64,000 nt of DNA, from assembly GCF_000143415.4 (NCBI RefSeq), contig NW_003314326.1:314945-378944 (forward strand). Reading direction: 5' to 3'. The translations under genes and the position numbers were made by a program. Source of the stretch: Selaginella moellendorffii. Taxonomy: Eukaryota > Streptophyta > Lycopodiopsida > Selaginellales > Selaginellaceae. The stretch's first letter is position 1; each line of letters begins with the position of its first letter. The notes beneath the pieces were generated by a model. That model ran no database searches. It worked only from the letters and a program-made list of their open reading frames with translations, and was not told the DNA's origin. Below are positions 25,690 to 35,404 of the stretch, one piece after another.

Positions 25690-27827
25690 TGTAAGCGACT
25701 AATTTTTCCATTCTACTTTAGTCACTTAACCACGCCTCCTACCACTTGGAGGAGTCTCATTCACAACCTCCATCAGTCCAACTCAGGACTTGGGGCTTGC
25801 TAGCCCCGAGAATGGCATCCATGCCACTCAACCTTAGCACTTGGTCCAAGTGCTCCACGTGTCCGATCCCATGATCGACACCCCAAGGTACCACTGACGT
25901 ATCGGCCCGTTACGCTAAGGCCATGCCCAACTACCTTGGTCACACTGGTGGTCCAACACCACCTGCATTCCAATCCCGTCTCTCAAAGACTGGGTCATCC
26001 GTCCATGAGGGATCCTCCCAGATCCACTCCTTAACATCCTTAGGATGCCTACAGACATGGGGAATAGCCTTCCCCAATATCTCTGTTCTGGTCCCCACCA
26101 AGTCCCTTTCTGTCCTTGGCTGTGTTCGCCAACACTGCCACTGGATCAAGGCCCACCGGCCCGACCACTAAGTCCCACTATCCTCGAGGACTTCCTCACT
26201 GTGTGACTGTGTCCTTGGTCACCCCACCAGAGGGCTACCCCTCTTCCTTTCCACAGTTTGGGACTTTGGGACACCATTTCGGAACACCGTGGCCTTACGC
26301 GAGCCACCTGGGTACTCTCCCCACCTTTCGCCTTTAGGTGCTCTAGCCATGGGCTTAGAGCGAGGTTCCGTTGAGCCACGCCTGGTATCCAAGTAGGTAG
26401 TGCCACCCACACTTGGACTGGGAGCATCGGCCAGTCGATCTCCCGGGGGAACTAGAGCCGGCTCTTGAACACTTCACCAAGCTACCCCACTTGTCGGTCC
26501 GTGTTCACTCTAGTTTTGGACTTCCCAGTGGGCAGCTCATCACCCAACACTGGGTCCGGCCTTCCTGGGCCAAACTGGCCTTTCCTGGCCAAACTGGCTC
26601 CACTGCAGTCCTCCCCCTACTATACTTTTGGAGCTCACCAAACCCCCCAGGGTCTGGGAGACGAACGCTTTGGGCTTTCACCCTCTCAGGCTCCGGACTC
26701 GGACTCGGACTCGGACTCGGACTCGGACTCGGACTCGGACTCGGACTCGGATTCGGACTCGAACTCGGACTTGGGCTCGGCCTCGGTCTCGGTCTCGGTC
26801 CCGATCTCGGTCTCGGTCTCGGTCTCGGTCCCGGTCTCGGTCTTGGTCCCAGTCTCGACTTTGGACTCCATCTCGGGTCCATCTCGGACTCCAGCTCGGA
26901 CTCCATCTCGGACTCCATCTCGGGTCCATCTCGGGTCCATCTCGGACTCCATCTCGAACTCCACCTCGGACTCCATCTCGGGTCCACCTCGGACTCCATC
27001 TCGGGTCCATCTCAGGTCCCATCTCAGGTCCATCTCGGGTCCATCTCGGACTCCATCTCGGACTCCATCTCGGGTCCATCTCGGACTCCATCTCGGACTC
27101 CATTTCGGGTCCATCTCGGGTCCACCTCGGACTCCACCTCGGACTCCATCTCGGGTCCATCTCGGGTCCACCTCGGACTCCACCTCGGACTCCACCTCGG
27201 ACTCCACCTCGGACTCCACCTTGGACTCCATCTCGGACTCCATCTCGGACTCCATCTCGGACTCCACTTCGGACTCCAACTCGGGTCCATCTCGGACACT
27301 TCCACGTGTCATGTGTTGGTCCCTTTGGGTCCCTTTTTGGAGCCTCGCTTATTGCTCGCTTTGTGCTCGTTCCTCGAACACTTTGTTGGGAGTTCCACTC
27401 CCGCTCTCAACCTTTCAAGTCGGAGCTTTTAGTCCAAACGTTTTACGCTCGTTTGGCTTTCGCTTCGGCCACTACCACGTGGCACCCCTCCAGCTCCACT
27501 CTGGGGCCTAGGGACTTTGTGTCTCACATAAGCATCCTAGCTCAAGTTGATATTGTTGTCCATTGGCTAGCATTGTGGCAGCAACCTGTGTAAGTGTCTG
27601 TCCCCGTTACCATCGTACACTGCTAGCCAGATGCTAGTCACAGGGTTTGAATAATATTAAGTTGGATGACTTCCTGGAAAGTTTAAATTCATTCGGGTCC
27701 AACTCTATTAGTTGGTTAAGAGAATCACATTATATATTAATTGACATTTAGCAAGTTTAATTTGCTCTAGCTGGGCTCAATCCGATGGGTAGGGTGTTGC
27801 GAAAACAATATTAACAATCAAAGAAAA
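25690..27827. repeat. GC-rich block containing a CTCGGA-derived satellite
   Basis: A 2.1-kb GC-rich island lies inside the AT-rich element. From about 26694 it contains a (CTCGGA)n array that changes to CTCGGT/CTCGGTCC variants by 26770. From about 26867 to 27296 it is a 12- to 15-base family of CTCGGACTCCAT and CTCGGGTCCAT units. Because unit lengths are multiples of three and lack stops, three plus frames and several minus frames stay open for over 300 codons (Leu-Gly, Ser-Asp or Arg-Thr repeats). These are not genes. The non-repetitive flanks (25700-26690, 27300-27640) show no recognisable protein. Confidence 0.75.
26694..27296. repeat. tandem repeat array, 6-bp passing into 12/15-bp units
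   Basis: The 5' part is CTCGGA repeated about ten times. The middle is CTCGGT-type, and the 3' part has about thirty ACTCCATCTCGG or GTCCATCTCGG variants. The gradient suggests a longer unit grew from the hexamer by replication slippage. Confidence 0.9.
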
Positions 27828-27937
27828 CAACTTGAGAAACGACCCATAATTGTTCAAATATATAGAAAAAGAGCCCATGAATAAAAGTGCACCCCTTTTT
27901 TCAATTGGTTAAGGGTTTTAGGATACTTAGGGTTAAG
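27828..27937 (+). repeat. direct repeat copy 2 flanking the GC-rich block
   Basis: This is the partner of 25577-25689, with the same order of segments (ACTTGAGAAACGACCC, TGAATAAAAGTGCACC, AATTGGTTAAGGGTT, TAGGGTTAAGC). Next to it, 27642-27698 and 27946-28018 form another short direct repeat (GGGTTTGAATAATA...TTCCAGGAAG). Confidence 0.8.
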
Positions 27938-28639
27938 CGTTCTTGGGTTTGAATAATACTAAACTGGATAACCTTCCAGGTTAGTACTAGATAACCTTCC
28001 AGGAAGTTCAAATTTATGAGCTTACATATATTTTATAAGCTTTGTCCATGGACATTGAACATAAAAGCTATGTACAGTGTGATATTCAAAAAATTAAATT
28101 AAGCTGTTAAGATTGAAAATTGAACAAACATTACTCATACACTTTTGATTTGCAAAAGGTGCGCAAGTAATTAGAAAGTTTATAAATGATGTTTCTATAA
28201 AGATATTAGAAAAATTAGATTTAATAGTATTGAGATACTACATTTTTAAATGGTGTTTGGTATGGATTTTTTCAATAAGTATATCTAAGGGATATATAGT
28301 GCTAGATAAAGTTACACCATGTTGAGGTTAGAAGGTTGTCTTGATATATCCTTTCAATTACAAAAACATTCTTCAAGGGATTGAGATGTTATGTTTTTAA
28401 CTATGAGAATAACTTTAAAAGTAGTTAAAAAAGGATGTTAAACCTTTTGGAATCACATGATGGAAGCCGAGAGTGATGATAATCAAGTTTAAATTAGTGA
28501 AAATTTTGGAGTTACTGGTATATTTTCCTGAAAGATTTACCACTAGAGCTATCTCTTAGCCTTAAGATTGATCATTATATTAAATTTATTCCAGATTTTA
28601 AATTGCCCATAAAAGCTTTATACCATTTGAACATCAAGA

Positions 28640-29560
28640 AATGAATGAACTCAAAAAGTAATTTATAAAGCTTTTTGACAAAGGTTATATCCAACCAAAT
28701 AAATGACTTTATGAAGTGTTGGTCCTTTTTGTTATGAAAAAAGATGGTATCATATATCAATGCTCACAACAATTAGAAATAGTTATCCATTATCTCACAT
28801 TAATGACTTTCTTGACTAGCTTTTAAAGGCTAAGTATTTTACATAACTTGATTTGTGATTTGGGTATTATCAAATATGAATGGTAAATTAATATATGAAG
28901 AAGACAAACTTTAAAACTAGTTATAGATTTTATGAGTTTATGGTTATGTTTTTTGGGCTATGTAATGCTTTGGCTACATTTAATATAATGATAAATAGAA
29001 TATTTAGAGATTATTTTAACACATTTTGTTGTCTTATATATTGACAATGTTCTAATCTTTAATGAAATGTTAAAGGATCATTTGAACACTTAGAATAAGT
29101 GTTTTAGAAGTTGCAAGAAAATAAATTATATGTTAAAGAGAGTAAATGTGCTTTTGGTCAATTGCATATGAGTTTTTTTAAGCATATAGTTAATGGTGGT
29201 GTAATCAAGATGAATCCAAAAGAAATTAAAAATGGTGAAGTCCTAAGAAGTCCTAACCCTATATTAAATATTTGTTCCTTTCATGGTTTGTTGGAATATT
29301 ATTACAAGTTTGTTCGCAGTTTTGTAAGTTTTGCAAATTTTGTTTTTCCATTTACTAAGAGTAATATACCATTTTATTGGACACTAATTTGTCAATGTGC
29401 TTTTATATAATTAAAAGATAGTTTATGTTCCCAAGATTCTAAATCTTAATAAACCCTTTGAAGTGCATTGTGATGTCTTTAGATATGTTATAAGTGTTGT
29501 GTTGTAACAAGATTGTGACAATGCAATTAATATTATGCTAACGTGATGCAATTGTCCTGT
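28640..29560 (+). mobile_element. degenerate Ty3/gypsy pol (reverse transcriptase-RNase H) remnant
   Basis: Through many stops and frame changes the plus strand spells the family order: KKLFDKGYIQPNK then LFVMKKDG (start of the RT palm), FYEFMVMFFGLCNALATF (the YEFxVMPFGLxNAPATF box), LQENKLYVKESKCAFGQ and MSFFKHIVNGGVIKMNPKEI (RT thumb/connection), GLLEYYYKFVRSFVSFA, FPFTK and FYWT, then PFEVHCDVFRYVISVVL and YSKKLDET (RNase H start). The YxDD catalytic box is no longer legible. A pocket of 99 open codons (29111-29410) is the best-preserved part. Integrase was not seen. Confidence 0.85.
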
Positions 29561-29639
29561 TATGTTTTACTCCAAAAAATTGGATGAAACCTCACAAAGA
29601 TAGTTTACACATATAATGTCAATATTAGAATATTAATAA

Positions 29640-29850
29640 TCTAATTGCTTGTTTGTGGAAAGTGTTTAAATTTATTAATGAAGTATATCTATAAAATGTA
29701 AAGATTATCAACAATGGTATTGCCAAACTTATAATTTAGCACCATTCCATATTAAGTAAATTATCATAAAGATTGGGACAGGGATGAAGGAATGTATAAT
29801 AGAGGTACAGGATAAGTTGGGTATGGAGAGAGTGGTGGCAGACAAAAGTG
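29640..29850 (+). repeat. truncated, AT-decayed 3' LTR fragment
   Basis: The sequence matches the middle of the LTR at about 23630-23900 in the same order: GGAAAGTGT, ATATCTA(T/C)(A/G)AAATGTA, ACAATGGT, CATTCCATATT(A/T)AGTAA, GTATAATAG/GTATAGTAG and GGTCGGGCATGG/GTTGGGTATGG. It follows the pol remnant, as a 3' LTR would, and is again C-to-T depleted. Confidence 0.7.
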
Positions 29851-29889
29851 TGCAAAGGCCATCAGTTTTTGCAAGCACAAAAGACAGCC

Positions 29890-30600
29890 ATTGCTCTTCC
29901 AGGCAGGTGTCTGTGATAGATGCTAAACTTCGAGATTTGAGTTGACGAGACAGTCTATGGTGGTCGATAAAAGTCATGGATTGATTGCCAAACTTCTCAT
30001 TGATGACAACATTGTTCAGTCTCGTCAGCTTGCATCATGTGTCCAAGTTTGTTCGCAGTTTTGTAAGTTTTGCAAGTTTTGTTTGGCATCTATCATCCCC
30101 TGGCCCCAATACCCAACACTCGTCCAGGTTTGGAGATGCTTGGCGCTTCTTGCCATTGCGCTTTCAGGCGAGTGTGGAAAATTTTAATGTTCTGGGGGCA
30201 CTGCGCCACGAATTTCCTCACCTTGTACTGCTGGAACCGGGTTTTTTTTTTCAAATGGAAATCAAATTTGATCTCAGTGGAACAATCGAATATGATGTTT
30301 CGCGCGTTTTGCACTCACACACACAGAAGGGAACTAGCTACACAAGTAACGAGCACATATCCCAGAGAGAAGCGTGCCCCAATGTTTTGTGAGCCCATCG
30401 AGCCCAAATTCCATGCCAACCAATCGAGCTTCCATAAGATCATTCCAAGCGAAGCTGGTGAAGAACGATCGATCGGTCCAGCTCCCTGCTGACTGCTAGG
30501 AGATCCTGACTAGCTGCGGCATCACCTCATCCACGAAGAACCCTCTGGGAACCCATCACAATCGCATGTTGAGGATCTTTAATATTCTCGCAGGACTTTG
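29890..30600. other. mosaic of fragments from nearby genes and transposons
   Basis: Four pieces are recognisable. (1) 30043-30075 repeats a stretch of the pol remnant at 29305-29336 almost exactly. (2) 30169-30240 is a degenerate copy of exon 2 of the WD40 gene (32222-32300), inverted relative to it; it reads LGALRHEFP then diverges through small deletions, and 30127-30155 resembles part of exon 1 of that gene. (3) 30353-30455 matches 34233-34335 of the beta-carotene hydroxylase gene (exon 3 and flanking introns) in the same orientation. (4) 30495-30600 matches the 5' part of the hAT element (about 19818-19890). No open frame joins them. Capture and repair shuffling, or a helitron/Pack-type carrier, are possible causes. 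Confidence 0.75.
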
Positions 30601-30641
30601 AGCGTTGGATTCTTTATAAACCAGAGCATCGAGATAATAAA

Positions 30642-32518
30642 CTAAAGATTGGAAGGCTTGAAAACGTTGAAATCGCTGAAGGATGTCGAGACAATCGTTC
30701 CTAGGAGCTGGGGATGCCAGTGAAGTTCCTTCAAGTCCCTTTGGCCCTGGCACAGGAAAGAGAAGAGAAGAGATACATTCACTTCAGCTACATCAGAATA
30801 AAAAACACTACCTGGTGAACGAACAACAAGCTTTCTGGCAAGCCTTTCGGAGCAGCCACTGATTGCTTCACTTGTGCTTCTTCTTCTGGATCGGCTTCCA
30901 CAGAAAAATCCCACACACTGCTCATAACAAGGATAGAATATGAGCTAAACTGAAAAAAAGAGAGACGCGGCGACATACCTTAACTGGTTGTCAGCCGAGG
31001 TTGCCGCCAGCATTGAACTGTCATGAGGAGACCATTCGATGGAAGTTATTGGGGCGGAATGGTAGTTTGTCATCCATATGGGACCGTCCTACAAAAACTT
31101 AGATATCAGGAATACTATTGACGCACAGAAGCATACCTTCAAATGCTTCAAATTCCATAAGTAGATGATACCGTCGTCACCGCCAGAGGCAAGCACCGAA
31201 TCTGATCTGCCAAGACAAGGAAATGTTGGAACAGTTGTGACTTATTAGGAAGTACAAACCTCCAAGATATCACGTTAACGTCCGCGTCGTGGATCTTCCA
31301 CATCGCTGTGCAAGTACAAGTTGGCACATCCCACAGCCTGAGTGTTCCATCAGAAGAGCAAGATGCAAGCCGAAAGGGATCCAACGTCGGACACCACTGA
31401 TAGACAGACATAAACATTTAGACACGAAATGAAGGTGAAAGCTTGCCTGCAAATCTTCGACGCTGGACGAATGTCCAACAAGAGCTCGACCTCCAACGAT
31501 CCATTCGCGTCGATTTGGTTGCCAGACATGGATCACTCCGTTGTTATCGCCTGGAGACAAACAAGAACGCTTTTAAGCAAGACATGAAATCTCTCGAGTT
31601 CATGTAATCAATCAGACCAGATGCAAGCCATCCTTGGTGCGCTAGACTCCAGTCGAGAGCAAATCCTTCCACCTCGTGACCAGAAAAGACTTGGAGGGGT
31701 GCCTGGTGTGCAATGCGAGAAGAGCTTCCGGCGTTGCCGGAAGAGAGCTCTTGCAAGAGGCTTTTGACGTCCCAAATCTGAACCAGATACCTGAGAGCAT
31801 CGTAAAACCATGGCAGACTTGACTTTCAGACCTGGACGACGCCGGTCTCCGACCATGTTGCGATGATGTTTGGTTCTTGTGGCATGGAACGAATACGATT
31901 GATGCATCCATGGTGAGCTATCATCCGGACCTGGTCGATCGAGAAAACAAACGCCTTAGAGAAAAGGTGTAGCGTGGATGCTGCCAACCTCAAGCTTGGG
32001 AGTTTTGTCGCTCATTTCTTCGTCGTCACTCTCGTCGCTGCTGCTGCTGCTAGAGTCGCCATCGTCACTAGCAGCCAACTCCACGCCTCTTTTCTTCCCG
32101 CTGATGTTGGTCAGCTTAGCAACGATGAGCCGATTATCTGCAGGCTTTGCAGCCTAGAAACCATGAGGAAAAGTGTTTAAAACGTTTGAGATTCCAAGGC
32201 TTGTTGAGACTGGAGACTCACCTGCGTTCCAGCAGTACAGAACAAGGTGAGAGGAAACTCGTGTCGCAGCGCCCCCAGTTCGTCTCGCAGAATATCAAAG
32301 CTTTCCACACTCGATCACAACAATGCCCCTACACTTGTAAGTTACCTCAGACACGGCCAGCCCAATCGAAACGCATGGATGGTGTCATAGGCGGATGGCT
32401 CGTATTGGAGCTCCTCGCCTTCGTCGAGTGGATCAACCCCCGGCCGCCACACCTCCAGCTTTGGAGATGCTCCCCGGCGCTGCTTGGAGCTCTTTTTCTT
32501 CCTCCCTGACCGCGCCAT
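30642..32518 (-). CDS. GRWD1: GRWD1/Rrb1-like WD40 ribosome-assembly protein
   Basis: Eleven exons join in frame (32518-32346, 32300-32222, 32153-31989, 31930-31832, 31777-31618, 31550-31447, 31396-31260, 31206-31137, 31088-30979, 30917-30812, 30746-30642), giving 435 residues. The N-terminus has the family signature YDTIHAFRLGWPCLSFDIL, then an acidic Ser/Asp/Glu segment (DDGDSSSSSSDESDDEE), then WD repeats with IWDV, HVWQ, LRLWDV, YLWNL and VWDF. The C-terminus is GQRDLKELHWHPQ...FNVFKP. In yeast and animals this family escorts ribosomal protein L3 and acts in 60S subunit assembly in the nucleolus. Intron 6 uses a GC donor (CAG|GCAAGC). A fragment of this gene was copied to about 30.2 kb. 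Confidence 0.93.
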
Positions 32519-32560
32519 TGGGGTTAGGGTTTAAGATATTCGTTTGAAATTGAGTTGTTA

Positions 32561-32742
32561 GTCAATGGTAGTCAACAATATTTGACTTTTGACTTGATTG
32601 ACTTTTCTGTAATGCTAGTTAGCCATTTAGAGAAGGAGCTTCAACGGAAGCCAGATCTAGAGGGAAGTTGTGAGCGTTAGTCAATATCAAATATTTGACT
32701 TCTGACACGATTGACATTATTTGACTATCATTGACCTTTTTG
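32561..32742. promoter_or_regulatory. cluster of ten W-box cores (TTGAC/GTCAA)
   Basis: Within about 185 bp just upstream of the GRWD1-like ATG there are ten TTGAC or GTCAA cores in two groups (32561-32612 and 32680-32742), several as TTTGACTTTTGAC-type tandems. TTGAC is the core bound by WRKY factors. Binding is inferred from motif density only. Confidence 0.5.
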
Positions 32743-33564
32743 AGCTCGTGAGGACACTATGCAGTCTGCTCCTTCTACACGACCAACCCAAACAAGCAAT
32801 GCTCTCGCCGTGATCTCCAAATTTGCGTAAACCCTTTGCTACTGTAGATGCTCGTCGTGACTGACGAAGAGCTCGACGGCTTTTGTTAACGCTTTGGGTG
32901 GACTGGCGGTTGAGCTGATCTCCCAGCTGCCTGGAAGAGCAATGGCTCCGTGTTGGAACCAGTTGCTTCTGCGCACGTTTGTCCGCCGCCACTCTCTTCT
33001 GGTGGTCTGCGTGGAAAGTTACACTGGGCCACATTCCTCGAGGACCTTTTGGCTTTCCAAAAGATCTCGAGTCGCTAAACAAGTGAATGAATCGAAGTGA
33101 AGTGAGTAAAACATCATCAACCAAGACACTCAACCTGCTCAGGTGAAGACACTCCTACACAAATTACAGGTGTGGGCTTTCATGACTAACCTGTAATGTA
33201 ATGTTCTCGTGTTCTTCGAGTTCACGACTTTGCTCATGGCTTGATGGTGAAATACTGTCCTCTTGTTTGCTTGTGAGGCTTCTAGAGCTCCAAATTTCTT
33301 GTATAATAGGATACAAACCACGTATACGTGGTCCACTTTGGAGAGATTCCAGATCTGTGGCCTATCGTTCAGATTCTCTCTACTGGGCGCTAGAACATAC
33401 TCGCAAGTGTCAGACGGACAAAACTGCTAGCATTCCACTTTTAGTGCCAAAAAAAAAAAATATCTCTGCTTTGCAGCAAAAGCGGCAGCAGCTGACGATT
33501 GGGTTACGAGATCTCTCCCCAGTAGAAATAAAAAAGAAGAAAAAAAACGGTGCTACGGAGAGCT
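32743..33564. other. spacer without a recognised gene
   Basis: A minus-strand open frame (33133-32717, 138 codons, basic and serine-rich) and a plus frame at 32894-33100 match no family known to me and overlap each other. A poly-A tract lies at 33450-33460. It may contain the far promoter of the WD40 gene and the 3'UTR of beta-carotene hydroxylase. Confidence 0.4.
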
Positions 33565-34878
33565 CTACGTCTGTGCTTTCTTGCGTAGATTCATCACTCT
33601 CTCCAGTTCTTCCGAGCCTCCCACTTCTTCGAGCTCCTGCAAATCAGGAACCAAATTAGTCATACAACCGTTCTTTTTCTCTTTTCGTTGCGTACCTTTG
33701 GGCCCAAGAAAAGCCCGTATGGAACACCTTGAAACAAATCAGCGTGATGGAGCTACAAGAAGAAAGTCTCGAGTCGATCAGTCAGAAGAAGGAAAGAAAA
33801 ACTGAGTTTTTACTTTGTGTGCTGCTGCTACTTTCTGGAAGTAAGGAACGTTTGCGATGGGTCCAACCGGGAATCGACGATGAACTAAGCCGTCATGCAC
33901 GAACATATAAGCCATTCCAAACACTGTGATCCCCAAGCCCTGCGCAAAGATCCATCCATTCATCGCTCAAGATCGATCAGAGTCAAGGCGATGAGAGGGG
34001 CAACTTACCGCTCCAAAGCACAAGCCCGGGAAGAGACCTTTGTTGAAGAAACCATACGCGAGGAGCGCGATCGCTGGCACCGCATTCACGATGGCGAAAA
34101 CGTCGTTGAGCTCGAATGGACCTTCGCGGGGCCGATGGTGTGACTGGATAGGAGCACGAATTTTCAAAGCTTAGAGAGAACTTGGGAGAACTTGGAAGAA
34201 ACTTGCAAAGGTTCCAGATCTTTACCTCGTGCATATCCCAGAGAGAAGCGTGCCACAATGCTTTGTGAGCCCATCGAGCCCAGAACTCCATGCCAACCTG
34301 ACCAATCGAGCTTCCATAAGATCATCCAAGACGAGAGAGAAAGAAGAAGAAGAAGAGGAACTCACCGCTGCTCCAAACGCCAAGGAGAAAGTTCCAAACA
34401 TCTCTAGCACTGGCACCTCGCCACTTCCCTGCAAAATGCCACCTCGAGGCATCAGACCGAGCAAGAGGAGAGACAAAGTTCGCGAGCTTCACACCTGCAT
34501 TTGCCACACGAATCTATAGTACACTGACGCAGCTGCCAGCGTCGTGATTCCCACCGTGGAGGCCACCGCCGCAAACAAGTAGGTACTCCTCTCCGCCTTG
34601 ATCCTAGAGCTGGAAGAACTAGCCACTTCTCTCAAAGAACTCCTCGGCTCCTTCACAATCTCCGACTTGGGCAGCGCCAATTGCTCGCCGGCATTGCCGC
34701 CCTGCTCGCGCCCCGCGGCAGCGAGCACGAATCTGCGAGCCCTGGCAGCGCGACTGGAGCTGGCGCCACAATTGGACGAAGACATCATCACCGAGTGTAG
34801 CGATGGTAGCAGCGATCGCTCTAGGCCGCCCAGGATCCGGAGCTTGTAGGGGACCGTGAGCATCGAATACGCGCCCAT
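33565..34878 (-). CDS. BCH: beta-carotene 3-hydroxylase (non-heme di-iron), plastidic
   Basis: This enzyme hydroxylates the beta-ionone rings of beta-carotene to make zeaxanthin. Seven phase-0 exons (34878-34495, 34428-34366, 34297-34226, 34143-34009, 33939-33814, 33752-33696, 33636-33565) give 302 residues. All four histidine clusters that bind iron are present: H160-x4-H165, H172-x2-H175-H176, H233-x4-H238 and H259-x2-H262-H263. The second and fourth are split by introns 3 and 5. Exon 1 holds a Ser/Ala/Arg-rich transit peptide, then a hydrophobic segment (YLFAAVASTVGITTLAAASV). More hydrophobic helices follow (AIVNAVPAIALLAYGFF, GITVFGMAYMFV). Exon 3 and its flanks have a degenerate copy at 30353-30455. 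Confidence 0.95.
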
Positions 34879-35404
34879 GGAGAAGCTTGCCTCCAGCGCC
34901 CACTGGAGTGCCTCATTTCAAGCCTCACATGGCACCACATGTGGAGAGATAATGGCATATTCGCAGGAATCTCTCGGGTGGGAATATCCCTCCGCATCGT
35001 GGCCGTTAAACGCTGTTTTGGGCTAAGTGTTTTGCCGCAGTGGACCAATGGCGCGCCGCCCGAGTGAAGCAAGCCACAGTGTCCATGACACTCTTTCTTT
35101 TATAATGTTTCCACGGGGAGAAAGATAAAGTCTCCTTGCATTAACGACTTTGTAAAGATGACGCTCAATCAAACAAACAAACCACGATGATCGTGATCTT
35201 ATCTTTCCTCGTCTGGAATATCTCTTGCGCTTTTTCTAAACTTGTTGAAAATCCGGTCTAAAGTGAGCTTCCACTCCACATCGATCGGCCAAAGAAAGAG
35301 CGCCAAAGAGCGCCACCACCACTTCGCTGCAGCTTTCTCGATTCTATTGCTTGACACGGCACTAGATCTCAGAGGACCGACACGCAGCCGGGGAATCGTG
35401 TCGC
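34879..35404. promoter_or_regulatory. upstream region of beta-carotene hydroxylase
   Basis: This 526-bp gap separates the BCH start from the stop of the carboxylate carrier on the same strand. GATAAAG/CTTATC elements (near 35126 and 35201) resemble light-responsive I-box/GATA sites, but this is only motif matching. No gene is seen. Confidence 0.35.

Noticed and set aside
26413-27593. Three overlapping plus-strand frames of 320-350 codons and several minus frames of Leu-Gly, Ser-Asp or Arg-Thr repeats
   Set aside because: They are produced by a tandem repeat whose units are multiples of three and lack stops; all frames are open together and none has a domain.
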